The notes below the pieces were generated by a model. It was not told the origin of the DNA and searched no databases. It saw only the letters and a list, made by a program, of their open reading frames with translations. The translations under genes were made by a program, and so were the position numbers. Below, piece by piece: positions 1 through 7,161 of a stretch of 7,920 nt of DNA; the first letter of the stretch is position 1, and the number at the start of each line of letters is the position of its first letter. Source of the DNA: Bacteroidales bacterium (GTDB lineage Bacteria; Bacteroidota; Bacteroidia; Bacteroidales; P3); the NCBI GenBank assembly GCA_031286005.1, contig JAITVC010000090.1:1-7920 (forward strand), in the 5' to 3' direction.

Positions 1-1
1 A

Positions 2-607
2 CTTTGTTTATTCGTGTTGTTATGGGTTGTATGTTTGGCCATGTCGGCGCAAAACAACATGAAGACTCGATATGAAAAAGGTCGTTTCAAAACAGAAGCT
101 CGTATAAAAACGTTGGCTTCGAAAAAGAACCTGTCTGACCTCATTCCTGAAATACATACACATTTGATCCGGCGTGAAATCGATTCACTCGACTGGCTAA
201 CCAAAGGACTATCCGGCGAAGGGAACAGTAAAAGTCTAATTGAAGTGAACTATGTAAATAGCACATACGACAAGCGTACAGGTATTTTTGATCTCTTTGT
301 AAATGTTCGCGAAGGCGTGTTCAATAGAACGTTTCATAATATCAAAATAAGCGTATTGATGAAATATACAAACGATGTCAACGGTAATCCTTTTATGACC
401 ATACAGTTGAATGAGCCTAATTTTTTACTAAAAGAAGCCATAGGGACGATTTCCATCAGCGAAAGATATGTTGTAATGCGGACGTCAGTTCGTTTCGGAC
501 GATTTTTTGATTTATTCATTTCTAGATCCAATTACAACTCCGTTGCAGAATGGCGCATACAAACAGCTCTTGAAAATATGAAAACAGAAGTTGAATCTTG
601 GCGATGA
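2..607 (+). CDS. Exported protein of unknown function, 5' end outside window
   Basis: The reading frame is already open at base 2, so the true start probably lies a few codons left of the window. A GTG at 14 is possible but would cut into a signal peptide. Visible are 201 residues. The first 16 or so are a hydrophobic stretch (LCLFVLLWVVCLAMSA) ending in an S-x-A signal peptidase I site before QNN, so the product is probably periplasmic or surface-exposed. There is no lipobox. A basic, helix-like segment follows, and then an alternating hydrophobic and polar part suggesting beta strands, with FDLFVNVREGVF and VVMRTSVRFGRFFDLFIS as landmarks. No later membrane segment is seen. I do not recognise a family and assign no function. 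It converges on tsaC with only 14 nt between the stop codons and no hairpin terminator, so the two transcripts may overlap at their ends. Confidence 0.72.
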   Translation, partial: LCLFVLLWVVCLAMSAQNNMKTRYEKGRFKTEARIKTLASKKNLSDLIPEIHTHLIRREIDSLDWLTKGLSGEGNSKSLIEVNYVNSTYDKRTGIFDLFVNVREGVFNRTFHNIKISVLMKYTNDVNGNPFMTIQLNEPNFLLKEAIGTISISERYVVMRTSVRFGRFFDLFISRSNYNSVAEWRIQTALENMKTEVESWR

Positions 608-621
608 AATCTTGCAATATC

Positions 622-1185
622 TTAATCTCGCAGCACCTGAAACATGCCGCTTTCATCAATTTTGATAATTCGGGATGCTTTGACTTCCGAGAGTTGGTCG
701 TATTTGGCGGCTACAATGAAATCCACTTGCTTGATGATTTCGGGATTAATGGATTGGAAATTGATTGGCGACGGCTCTCCTGTGTGATTGGCCGAAGTAG
801 ATACAATCGGCGAATTAAGCGCTTGGATAAGTTCTTGGCAAAACGGATGTTTTGCAATCCGGATGCCTACGCTACCGTCTTCCGCAGCGATATTCTTTAA
901 AGCGCCTTTGGCTTTGGGAAAAACAATAGTCAATGGTTTGTCCATCGCTTCAAGCAAATCATAAGTTACAAGCGGAACGTATTCAATACAATCTTCCAAA
1001 CGCTCGATGGAATCAATCAAGGCAATCATGCTCCGCGCATTTGCAATGCGCTTGATGGCAAGAATTTTTGCAATGGCTTTTGGGCTGTTCACATTACATC
1101 CCAACCCCCAAATGGTATCGGTCGGGTAGAGCATTGCACCGTCGTTTTTCAGCACGTTTACGCAGTTTTGGATGTCCGGATTCAT
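622..1185 (-). CDS. tsaC: L-threonylcarbamoyladenylate synthase (TsaC/YrdC/Sua5 domain)
   Basis: This enzyme makes threonylcarbamoyl-AMP from threonine, bicarbonate and ATP, the first step of the t6A37 modification of tRNAs reading ANN codons; it acts in the cytoplasm. The 187-residue protein is a single YrdC domain, the length of the short TsaC form, without the C-terminal domain of Sua5. Family signatures are YPTDTIWGLGC (residues 20-30), the basic KRIANARSM segment (45-53), PLTIVFP (84-90), VGIRIAKHPFCQEL (106-119) and STSANHTGEPSP (129-140), the nucleotide-binding part. The ATG at 1185 lies 10 nt after the glycosyltransferase stop, so it is probably translated from the same message. Its link to the sugar genes is presumably positional rather than functional. 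The gene looks intact. Confidence 0.93.
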   Translation of the reverse strand: MNPDIQNCVNVLKNDGAMLYPTDTIWGLGCNVNSPKAIAKILAIKRIANARSMIALIDSIERLEDCIEYVPLVTYDLLEAMDKPLTIVFPKAKGALKNIAAEDGSVGIRIAKHPFCQELIQALNSPIVSTSANHTGEPSPINFQSINPEIIKQVDFIVAAKYDQLSEVKASRIIKIDESGMFQVLRD

Positions 1186-1195
1186 GGCTTATGAT

Positions 1196-2311
1196 TTAGA
1201 TGATAGGTTTATAGCAGTTGTTTATGCGTTCAGCCATCTGCACGTGAGAAAATAAATATTTGCGTTCGTCTGCATGGTTCAGTAGAGATGCTCTAACGTT
1301 TGTATCCGATAAAACTGTGTTTAACGCTCTGCCGATTTCAGCTATATTATCCGGATTTACGAAGATGGCCGTATTGCCTGCAATTTCAGGGAAACAACTG
1401 CTATTGCTCAAAACCATCGGTAAGCCGGAATACATGGACTCTACAATAGGAATGCCAAACCCCTCGAAGTACGACAGATTAGCCATACAAATAGCCGATT
1501 GGTAAATGGCAGGGAAGTCTCGGAAATCAACGTTTTCGAGAAAATGAACAAAAGTTAGATTGTGTTTATGGATATAGTTCTTGACCTGCTTGGCATAGGT
1601 CTTATGCCGCCCAATGGCTACCAACGAGGTATTCAAATTGGCCACGTGCATGGCTTTAACCAAATTCAGTAAGTTCTTTCGGTCTTCAACGGTGCCCACA
1701 TATAACACAAATTCCGAAGGCAACTGATAAGTTTCGGCAACCTTTTTCTTGGTTGCTTCATCGACCGTTTCCATGAATTGTTTGTGGCAACTTTGATAGA
1801 TAACCTCAATTTTCTCTGCCTGAATAGAATAGAAATTGATGATGTCGGATTTGGTTTGTTCACTGATGGCAATGATTCTATCTGCATTTTGACAAGCCTT
1901 TTTGCTTTTATAATTATAGATTTGCCGGGCAAAGAAATCAAAGTAGTGCGGATAACGCAGGAATATCAAATCGTGTATCGTTACAACAGAACGGATGCCC
2001 TGTTTTTTCAACCCTTTGGGGATTTCAGCGCTCAAACCGTGATACACATCAATGTTTTGTTTTTTCAATTGCTTGGCGATGCCAAAATAGCGCCATAGCG
2101 ATGAAAGACGGCGCCAAAAAGCATTACGTGGCAATACCCATTCATTGGGAAATTTCTGAAAAAAATGATTGGAAGCATCCAACTTTGGCGTATATAAAAA
2201 ATACCGATTTTCGGAATGATACGAGTGCATGTCGGCGATCACATCCCGACTATAATTGCCCAATCCACTCCGGTTGAACATGGCTCTTTTTGCATCAAAT
2301 CCGATTTTCAT
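1196..2311 (-). CDS. Glycosyltransferase family 4 (GT-B fold)
   Basis: The product is a 371-residue retaining glycosyltransferase that would move a sugar from a nucleotide donor to a growing glycan at the cytoplasmic face of the inner membrane. The N-terminal acceptor half runs from MKIGFDAKRAMFNRSGLGNYSRD (glycine-rich loop near residue 15) to about 185 and includes TIHDLIFLRYP (111-121) and the ADRIIAISEQTKSDI segment (143-157). The C-terminal donor half starts near YVGTVEDRKNL (204-214) and carries the GT4 E-x7-E motif, E283 and E291, within EGFGIPIVESMYSGLPMV. No membrane span is visible. Donor and acceptor cannot be read from sequence; mannose or a similar hexose is common for this type. 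The gene starts 6 nt after the phosphohexomutase stop, so the pair is almost certainly cotranscribed. It looks full length. Confidence 0.9.
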   Translation of the reverse strand: MKIGFDAKRAMFNRSGLGNYSRDVIADMHSYHSENRYFLYTPKLDASNHFFQKFPNEWVLPRNAFWRRLSSLWRYFGIAKQLKKQNIDVYHGLSAEIPKGLKKQGIRSVVTIHDLIFLRYPHYFDFFARQIYNYKSKKACQNADRIIAISEQTKSDIINFYSIQAEKIEVIYQSCHKQFMETVDEATKKKVAETYQLPSEFVLYVGTVEDRKNLLNLVKAMHVANLNTSLVAIGRHKTYAKQVKNYIHKHNLTFVHFLENVDFRDFPAIYQSAICMANLSYFEGFGIPIVESMYSGLPMVLSNSSCFPEIAGNTAIFVNPDNIAEIGRALNTVLSDTNVRASLLNHADERKYLFSHVQMAERINNCYKPII

Positions 2312-2317
2312 AACGCT

Positions 2318-4060
2318 TTATTTTAAATTCATTGACGTAATAATATCGTCAATCTTTTTAGACAATTTTTCGTTTACCATGTCGAAATCGGCTTTCGATT
2401 TAAGTTCGCCTTTCACACCGAAATAAAATTTGATTTTAGGTTCTGTTCCACTTGGACGAGCTGTAATTTTACTGCCGTCTTCCGTGAAGAATTGTAACAC
2501 GTTGGACTTTGGTAGATGGATTTTCTCGCTCGAATGAGTAAGTAGATTTTTGACAGTTTGTTTGTTGTAATCTTTAATTAGAACAACTTTCGAGCGGTTA
2601 ATTTCTTTCGGTGGATTATTTCGCAGGTCAACCATCATCTGTTGGATTTCTTCCAAACCGGCCTTGCCTTTCTTGGTAAGCGAAAGCAAATCTTCTTTGT
2701 AGAAACCGTATTCCATGTATAAATCCGACAAAATATCAATGAATGTTTTGCCTTGTTCCGCTGCCCATGCTGCCATCTCGGCAATCATCAAACAAGCGCT
2801 TACAGCATCTTTATCGCGAACAAATTCGCCAACCAAATAGCCGTAACTTTCTTCGCCGCCGCCGATAAAATGCTTTTGGCCCTCGTTCTTGGCAATAATA
2901 TCGGCAATGTATTTGAAACCGGTCAACACATCAAAACATTCCACGCCGTTTTTATCGGCTATATCTTTCAGAAGTTCGCTGGTAACAATGGTTTTAACAA
3001 TATATTCTTTACCGGTCAGCAAATTATTTTCTTTCCATTTCTTCAATAGATAATAGATCAAAACAGAGCCTGTTTGATTGCCGTTGAGTAGCATATATTC
3101 GCCATCGTCCCTACGAATGGCTATACCTACACGGTCGGCATCCGGGTCGGTGGCCAGCACAAGTGTTGCACCGATGGATTTAGCTTTATCAATAGCCATT
3201 TGCAAGGCGGCTTTTTCTTCCGGATTTGGCGATTTCACAGTTGGAAAGTCGCCGTTAGGAATAGCTTGTTCGTCAACCGTAACTACATTTTCAAAACCTA
3301 CTTCTTTCAAGAGTTTCGGCACATGCACAATACCCGTTCCGTGAATAGACGTATATACAATTTTAAGGTCTTTATGATTCTTTATCGCTTGTGGAGAAAG
3401 AGACAGTTTCTTGATTTCGTCCAAATAAATACGGTCAATGTTCTCGCCGATTTTTTCGATTAACTCAACATTTCCACTCATCTTGACGTCTTCAATACCC
3501 TTAATCTTCAACACTTCCTCAATCACATTTTTGTCGTGCGGTTCGATGAGTTGGGCGCCATCATTCCAATAGGCTTTGTAGCCATTGTATTCTTTCGGAT
3601 TGTGCGATGCCGTGATAACTACGCCTGATTGACAGCCTAAATGCCGAACGGCAAACGACAGTTCCGGTGTTGGTCGCAACGATTCAAACAAATAGCATTT
3701 GCAACCGTTGGCAGCAATCACAGATGCCGTAATTTCTGCAAATTTCTGACTGTTGTTTCGCGAGTCGCAAGCCACAGCAAACGAGATTAACGGTACATCG
3801 GGGAATGATTTTTTAACGTAATTTACCAAGCCCTGCGTAGCCATTGCCACGGTATACGTGTTCATGCGATTGGTACCAACGCCCATAACACCACGCAATC
3901 CGCCTGTTCCAAATTCCAAATTGCGATAAAAGGCATCGGTTAATTCCGAAGGATCGGTGTCGATGAGATGTTGAACCTGTTTTTGGGTTTCAGCGTCAAA
4001 ATGTCTGTTTAGCCATGTTTGGGCGCGTTGCAGGATTTGAGAGTCGATGGGTGTGTTCAT
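2318..4060 (-). CDS. Phospho-sugar mutase (alpha-D-phosphohexomutase; phosphoglucomutase/phosphomannomutase type)
   Basis: The enzyme interconverts hexose 6-phosphate and hexose 1-phosphate, which supplies glucose 1-phosphate (or mannose 1-phosphate) for nucleotide-sugar synthesis. From ATG 4060 it has 580 residues, the normal size of the large PgcA-like form. All four active-site regions are present: TASHNPKEYNG with catalytic Ser152, the metal loop DPDADR (Asp305, Asp307, Asp309), the sugar-binding loop GGGEESYG (400-407), and the phosphate-binding RPSGTEPK (535-542). An upstream in-frame TTG at 4120 would add 20 residues, but these come from translating the palindrome in the gap, so I prefer the ATG that begins MNTPIDSQ. 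Glucose versus mannose preference cannot be told from these motifs. The position between rfbD and a glycosyltransferase fits precursor supply for polysaccharide. Confidence 0.93.
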   Translation of the reverse strand: MNTPIDSQILQRAQTWLNRHFDAETQKQVQHLIDTDPSELTDAFYRNLEFGTGGLRGVMGVGTNRMNTYTVAMATQGLVNYVKKSFPDVPLISFAVACDSRNNSQKFAEITASVIAANGCKCYLFESLRPTPELSFAVRHLGCQSGVVITASHNPKEYNGYKAYWNDGAQLIEPHDKNVIEEVLKIKGIEDVKMSGNVELIEKIGENIDRIYLDEIKKLSLSPQAIKNHKDLKIVYTSIHGTGIVHVPKLLKEVGFENVVTVDEQAIPNGDFPTVKSPNPEEKAALQMAIDKAKSIGATLVLATDPDADRVGIAIRRDDGEYMLLNGNQTGSVLIYYLLKKWKENNLLTGKEYIVKTIVTSELLKDIADKNGVECFDVLTGFKYIADIIAKNEGQKHFIGGGEESYGYLVGEFVRDKDAVSACLMIAEMAAWAAEQGKTFIDILSDLYMEYGFYKEDLLSLTKKGKAGLEEIQQMMVDLRNNPPKEINRSKVVLIKDYNKQTVKNLLTHSSEKIHLPKSNVLQFFTEDGSKITARPSGTEPKIKFYFGVKGELKSKADFDMVNEKLSKKIDDIITSMNLK

Positions 4061-4120
4061 AGTGATATGCTTGTTTGTTTGTGCCGTAGGGGCGGGTTCA
4101 AACCCGCCCCTACAGGTCAA
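4061..4120. other. 60-nt gap between rfbD and the phosphohexomutase gene
   Basis: This is the only sizeable gap inside the minus-strand operon; the other gaps are 1, 6 and 10 nt. About half of it is a perfect GC-rich palindrome. The remaining 25 nt before the mutase ATG are AT-rich (read on the minus strand, AAACAAACAAGCATATCACT) and hold no Shine-Dalgarno sequence, which is usual for Bacteroidota. I see no TAnnTTTG promoter box in the gap. Confidence 0.7.
4086..4113. repeat. Perfect GC-rich palindrome (13-nt arms, 2-nt loop)
   Basis: The left arm GTAGGGGCGGGTT (4086-4098) and right arm AACCCGCCCCTAC (4101-4113) are exact reverse complements separated by CA. The palindrome sits 7 nt after the rfbD stop. 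Neither side is followed by a T-run, so it is not a normal intrinsic terminator. Similar GGGGCGGGTT palindromes occur as dispersed repeats in many bacterial genomes, so a REP-like or MITE-like repeat is the best reading. As RNA it could protect the ugd-rfbD part of the message from 3' decay or partly attenuate the downstream genes; that is inference. Confidence 0.85.
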
Positions 4121-4978
4121 TTATTTCTGATTTCCGAGCATTTCCAAAAGCCCATCTTTCCAATGCGGAATGGATAATCCGAAACGTTGTTTGATTTTCG
4201 CTTTGTTCAAAACGGAATAAAACGGACGCTCTGCTGGTGTTGGATAATCTTTACTTTCGATTGGGCACACTTGGCAATTAAGTTTGGACTGTTTCATGAT
4301 TTCAACAGCGAAATCATACCAACTGCACACCCCTTCGTTTGAGAAATGATAGACTTGTACGCCCTCGTTCCAATTGTTTAGTTGAGGAATAATCTTCCAT
4401 ATTGTATCTGCCAAATGCCCGGCAAAGGTTGGTGTGCCGATTTGGTCGAAAACCACGTTGATTGAATCTTTTGTGCTGCCCACCTTTTGCATGGTGTGCA
4501 CAAAATTGCCTCCAAAATTGGAATACAACCACGATGTGCGGATAATCAGCCCTTTTTGAGCATTCTTGGCCACCTGTTCGCCTTGTAATTTAGAACGGCC
4601 GTAGAATGAAATAGGGTCAACGAAGTCTTTTTCGGAATAAGGTTTATAGCCTTTGCCATTAAATACGTAATCGGTTGAAATGTGAATTAGGAAACTGTTG
4701 TGTTTCACACAGGCTTCGGCCAAATTAGATACCGCATTACTATTGATTGCTAAGGCCATGTTTTGTTCGTCTTCGGCTTTATCCACTGCCGTGTAGGCCG
4801 CACAATTCACAACGAAATCAATGGGATTCTTTTTGAAGAAATCGTCCACAGCATCTTCTTTCGTAATGTTCAACTCATCCACATCGGTGAATAAGAAATT
4901 AGCATTTGGAAGTAAGGCTGTCCGTTTTCGGAGTTCGCTGCCAAGTTGTCCGTTGGCGCCGGTAATCAAGATATTCAT
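4121..4978 (-). CDS. rfbD: dTDP-4-dehydrorhamnose reductase (RmlD)
   Basis: This NAD(P)H-dependent reductase catalyses the last step of dTDP-L-rhamnose synthesis, dTDP-4-dehydro-L-rhamnose to dTDP-L-rhamnose, in the cytoplasm. The 285-residue protein is a complete extended-SDR fold. It shows the Rossmann loop GANGQLG (7-13), NCAAYTAVDKAE (58-69), STDYVFNG (101-108) with Thr102, the catalytic pair Tyr126 and Lys130 in YGRSK, RTSWLYSNFGGNFV (147-160), and the RmlD-specific GTPTFA (181-186) and RPFYSVLNKAK (251-261). The length is typical. The ATG at 4978 is one base after the ugd stop, so translation is likely coupled. The partner genes rfbA, rfbB and rfbC are not in the window and must lie elsewhere if L-rhamnose is made. 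Confidence 0.94.
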   Translation of the reverse strand: MNILITGANGQLGSELRKRTALLPNANFLFTDVDELNITKEDAVDDFFKKNPIDFVVNCAAYTAVDKAEDEQNMALAINSNAVSNLAEACVKHNSFLIHISTDYVFNGKGYKPYSEKDFVDPISFYGRSKLQGEQVAKNAQKGLIIRTSWLYSNFGGNFVHTMQKVGSTKDSINVVFDQIGTPTFAGHLADTIWKIIPQLNNWNEGVQVYHFSNEGVCSWYDFAVEIMKQSKLNCQVCPIESKDYPTPAERPFYSVLNKAKIKQRFGLSIPHWKDGLLEMLGNQK

Positions 4979-4979
4979 A

Positions 4980-6308
4980 TTATTTCTTTACACATTCAAA
5001 ACCAATTCCGATATAATCGAAACCTTCTTTTTGCATTTCGTTTTTATCGTAGATATTACGTCCGTCGAAGATAACCGGAGTTTTTAAAGCGTTCTTTACT
5101 TTCGCCCAGTCGGGGAAACGAAACTCCGTCCATTCGGTTACTAAAAACAACACATCTGCATCTATAAGTGTATCGTAATGGTTCTCGGTATATTCGATTT
5201 TATCGCCTATTCTGCGCTTGCATTCTTCGATAGCAACGGGGTCAAATGCTTTGACCTTACAACCGGCTTTGGTCAACAGGTCTATCAGCACCAATGCAGG
5301 CGCTTCTCGCATATCATCCGTTCCGGGTTTAAACGCCAAGCCCCACATGGCAATGGTTTTTCCGGCGATGTTGCCATTAAAGTATTTTAGAAATTTATTG
5401 AACAAAACAGACTTTTGCGCTTCGTTGACTTCTTCAACACTTTGCAACACACGCATCGTGTAGCCGTTTTGTTCGGCGGTTTTCACTAAGGCTTTTACAT
5501 CTTTGGGGAAACACGAGCCACCGTAGCCGATGCCCGGATACAGGAACTTGCTGCCAATCCGGCTATCGCTTCCCACGCCACGTCGCACTTGATTCACATC
5601 GGCGCCAACCAATTCGCAAAGGTTGGCCACATCGTTCATAAAACTAATCCGTGCTGCCAACATCGCATTCGATGCGTATTTTGTCATTTCCGCAGAAGGC
5701 ACATCCATAAAAATAACCGGATGGCCGTTGAGCGTAAACGGCTTGTACAACCGTTTCATCACTTCTTCCGCACGTTCGCTTTCTACTCCCACAACAATCC
5801 GTTCGGGATACATAAAATCTTTCACAGCAGAGCCTTCTTTCAAAAATTCGGGGTTAGAAGCCACATCAAATTCAATCTTCACATTCCGAGCATCCAATTC
5901 GCTTTGGATGGCTCCTCGCACTTTTGCAGCAGTGCCCACAGGAACTGTGCTTTTGGTAACGATAAGAACGTATTTGTTGGCATGTTTGCCAACTGTTTTG
6001 GCTACATCCAACACATATTTTAAATCCGCAGAGCCATCTTCGTCGGGAGGCGTTCCTACGGCAGAGAAAACCACATCAGCATCATTCAAACTCTCGCTTA
6101 AATCCGTAGAAAAATGAATGGTTCTTCGTTGAATATTTTTGGTTAGAAGTTCGTCCAGACCTTGTTCATAGATTGGGGAGATGCCTTTTTTTAGATTGTC
6201 AATCTTTGTTTTGTCAATATCCACGCAAGTAACATCAATACCCACATCCGCAAAACACACACCGGTAACTAATCCAACATAACCGGTTCCTACAATAACA
6301 ATTTTCAT
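4980..6308 (-). CDS. ugd: UDP-glucose 6-dehydrogenase
   Basis: The enzyme oxidises UDP-glucose to UDP-glucuronate with two NAD+, giving an acidic sugar donor for capsule, exopolysaccharide or O-antigen. The 442 residues match the bacterial Ugd/TuaD length. The N-terminal NAD domain has GTGYVGLVTG (7-16) and the acidic ribose-binding residue in CVDID (Asp30). The central part has TKSTVPVGT (118-126), NPEFLKEGSAVKDF (152-165) and the substrate-contact segment MTKYASNA (208-215, Lys210). The catalytic cysteine is Cys266 in GYGGSCFPKD (261-270), and the C-terminal domain has FKPGTDDMREAP (326-337). All key residues are present. It is the first gene of the minus-strand operon, 18 nt downstream of a good -7 box. 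Confidence 0.95.
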   Translation of the reverse strand: MKIVIVGTGYVGLVTGVCFADVGIDVTCVDIDKTKIDNLKKGISPIYEQGLDELLTKNIQRRTIHFSTDLSESLNDADVVFSAVGTPPDEDGSADLKYVLDVAKTVGKHANKYVLIVTKSTVPVGTAAKVRGAIQSELDARNVKIEFDVASNPEFLKEGSAVKDFMYPERIVVGVESERAEEVMKRLYKPFTLNGHPVIFMDVPSAEMTKYASNAMLAARISFMNDVANLCELVGADVNQVRRGVGSDSRIGSKFLYPGIGYGGSCFPKDVKALVKTAEQNGYTMRVLQSVEEVNEAQKSVLFNKFLKYFNGNIAGKTIAMWGLAFKPGTDDMREAPALVLIDLLTKAGCKVKAFDPVAIEECKRRIGDKIEYTENHYDTLIDADVLFLVTEWTEFRFPDWAKVKNALKTPVIFDGRNIYDKNEMQKEGFDYIGIGFECVKK

Positions 6309-6326
6309 AATGCTTGTTTTTTAGGA

Positions 6327-6334
6327 CAAAGATA
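6327..6334 (-). promoter_or_regulatory. Bacteroidota -7 box of the ugd operon promoter
   Basis: Read on the minus strand this is TATCTTTG, an exact match to TAnnTTTG. It ends 18 nt before the ugd ATG, so transcription would start near 6320 with a leader of about a dozen bases. Nineteen bases upstream the strand reads TTTT (6357-6354) where the -33 consensus has TTTG, one mismatch. I infer that this single promoter drives ugd, rfbD, the mutase, the glycosyltransferase and tsaC. Confidence 0.7.
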
Positions 6335-6340
6335 CGAAAA

Positions 6341-6366
6341 AAAATTAAGAATTAAAAATTAAGAAT
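6341..6366. repeat. AT-rich direct repeat upstream of ugd
   Basis: The 12-mer AAAATTAAGAAT occurs at 6341-6352 and again at 6355-6366. It overlaps the region where the -33 element and any upstream AT element of the ugd promoter would lie. Similar AATTAAGAATTAAAA tracts are common between genes in Bacteroidota, so this may be plain low-complexity sequence. Confidence 0.6.
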
Positions 6367-6382
6367 ATAAAACCCGTCAAAA

Positions 6383-7114
6383 TTATTCCCCCTCCTTCTC
6401 TTTCTTCGCCGCAGCGATGCCTTTGCGCACTGCGAGCATATTGTTATAATACGCCACCCGCTCGTTGAGTTTGTTTACAAAATCGGCAAAATTGGTTTCG
6501 CCGCTGATGATGATTGAGGCGTCGATGATGGACACGATTTTGCGGTACAACGCATCGGCTTCGAGCCGAAGGTCGCGCAGGTTTTCCACCTGATTGGCGG
6601 CGTTGTCGTCGTGGCGCTTGTCCATAAGGTCTTGAAATTCCCGATTAGAAGCGTTCAGATTGCTCAGAAAACGGACTGCATAGATGGTTTCAATTTCGCT
6701 CTGGCAACGGCTCGACAAATCCTGCACAAGGTTGTAAATCGTAGCCGTTTCCTTAAGGTAAGAGGCCTGTGTGAAATTGCCATAATGATCCAAAACGGCT
6801 TGAATACGAGTGGCTGCCTCCACCTCATCAGGCATCAAACTGTGGCTGTAGGCCTCCACCAGCAATGCCAAACCTCTATACACCGAATCCCGTTTGGCAT
6901 CCAAATCGGCGAGGGTGAGCGTGTGCTCATTCTTACGCATCTGCTCCAAAGAAGCATCCTCGCGTTCGTGCACGCTACCTAATTGTGCGATACTGTCGCC
7001 AAGAGCCGTTTTCACAGCTTCGGATGCCTTTTCAAGCAAGTTTTTCACATCGGTAAGGAATTGGAAATGTTCTTCGTTGTGAAGATTGGTCAATCGAATT
7101 GATTTGATTTTCAT
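6383..7114 (-). CDS. DUF6261-like protein, function unknown
   Basis: The 243-residue soluble protein has no signal peptide or membrane span and appears almost wholly alpha-helical. I recognise the pattern of the Bacteroidota-restricted DUF6261 family: the N-terminal KIKSIRLTNLHNEEHFQF (3-19), a mid part with LDAKRDSVYRGLALLVEAY (71-89), and a C-terminal helix with FVNKLNERVAYYNNMLAVRKG (212-232). The last residues are a charged KKEKEGE tail. No catalytic motif is visible and no function is known to me. The ATG at 7114 is preceded by an AT-rich leader with TTAGGTT repeats. The protein is read away from the 41-nt palindromic array that begins 47 nt upstream of its start. It ends 74 nt upstream of ugd without an obvious terminator hairpin, so some read-through into ugd is possible. 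Confidence 0.78.
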   Translation of the reverse strand: MKIKSIRLTNLHNEEHFQFLTDVKNLLEKASEAVKTALGDSIAQLGSVHEREDASLEQMRKNEHTLTLADLDAKRDSVYRGLALLVEAYSHSLMPDEVEAATRIQAVLDHYGNFTQASYLKETATIYNLVQDLSSRCQSEIETIYAVRFLSNLNASNREFQDLMDKRHDDNAANQVENLRDLRLEADALYRKIVSIIDASIIISGETNFADFVNKLNERVAYYNNMLAVRKGIAAAKKEKEGE

Positions 7115-7126
7115 AATGTATTAATA

Positions 7127-7152
7127 TTAGGTTTTTAATTAGGTTTTAGGTT
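7127..7152. repeat. Short TTAGGTT direct repeats in the leader of the DUF6261-like gene
   Basis: TTAGGTTTT occurs at 7127-7135 and 7139-7147 (12-nt period), and TTAGGTT again at 7146-7152. They lie in the 47 nt between the gene start (7114) and the palindromic array. They could be an operator or simply low-complexity sequence. No exact TAnnTTTG box was found on the minus strand here, so the promoter of this gene is not located. Confidence 0.5.
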
Positions 7153-7161
7153 ATAATAGTT

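Noticed and set aside
4086..4113. Intrinsic terminator between rfbD and the mutase gene
   Set aside because: The stem is strong, but neither strand has a T-run after it.
4061..4120. 20-residue N-terminal extension of the phosphohexomutase from a TTG at 4120
   Set aside because: The added residues are a translation of the palindrome in the gap. The ATG at 4060 gives the normal protein start and length.
5589..6117. Long plus-strand frames of 144 and 164 codons opposite ugd
   Set aside because: They are antisense shadows of a gene with full catalytic motifs and show no recognisable protein features.
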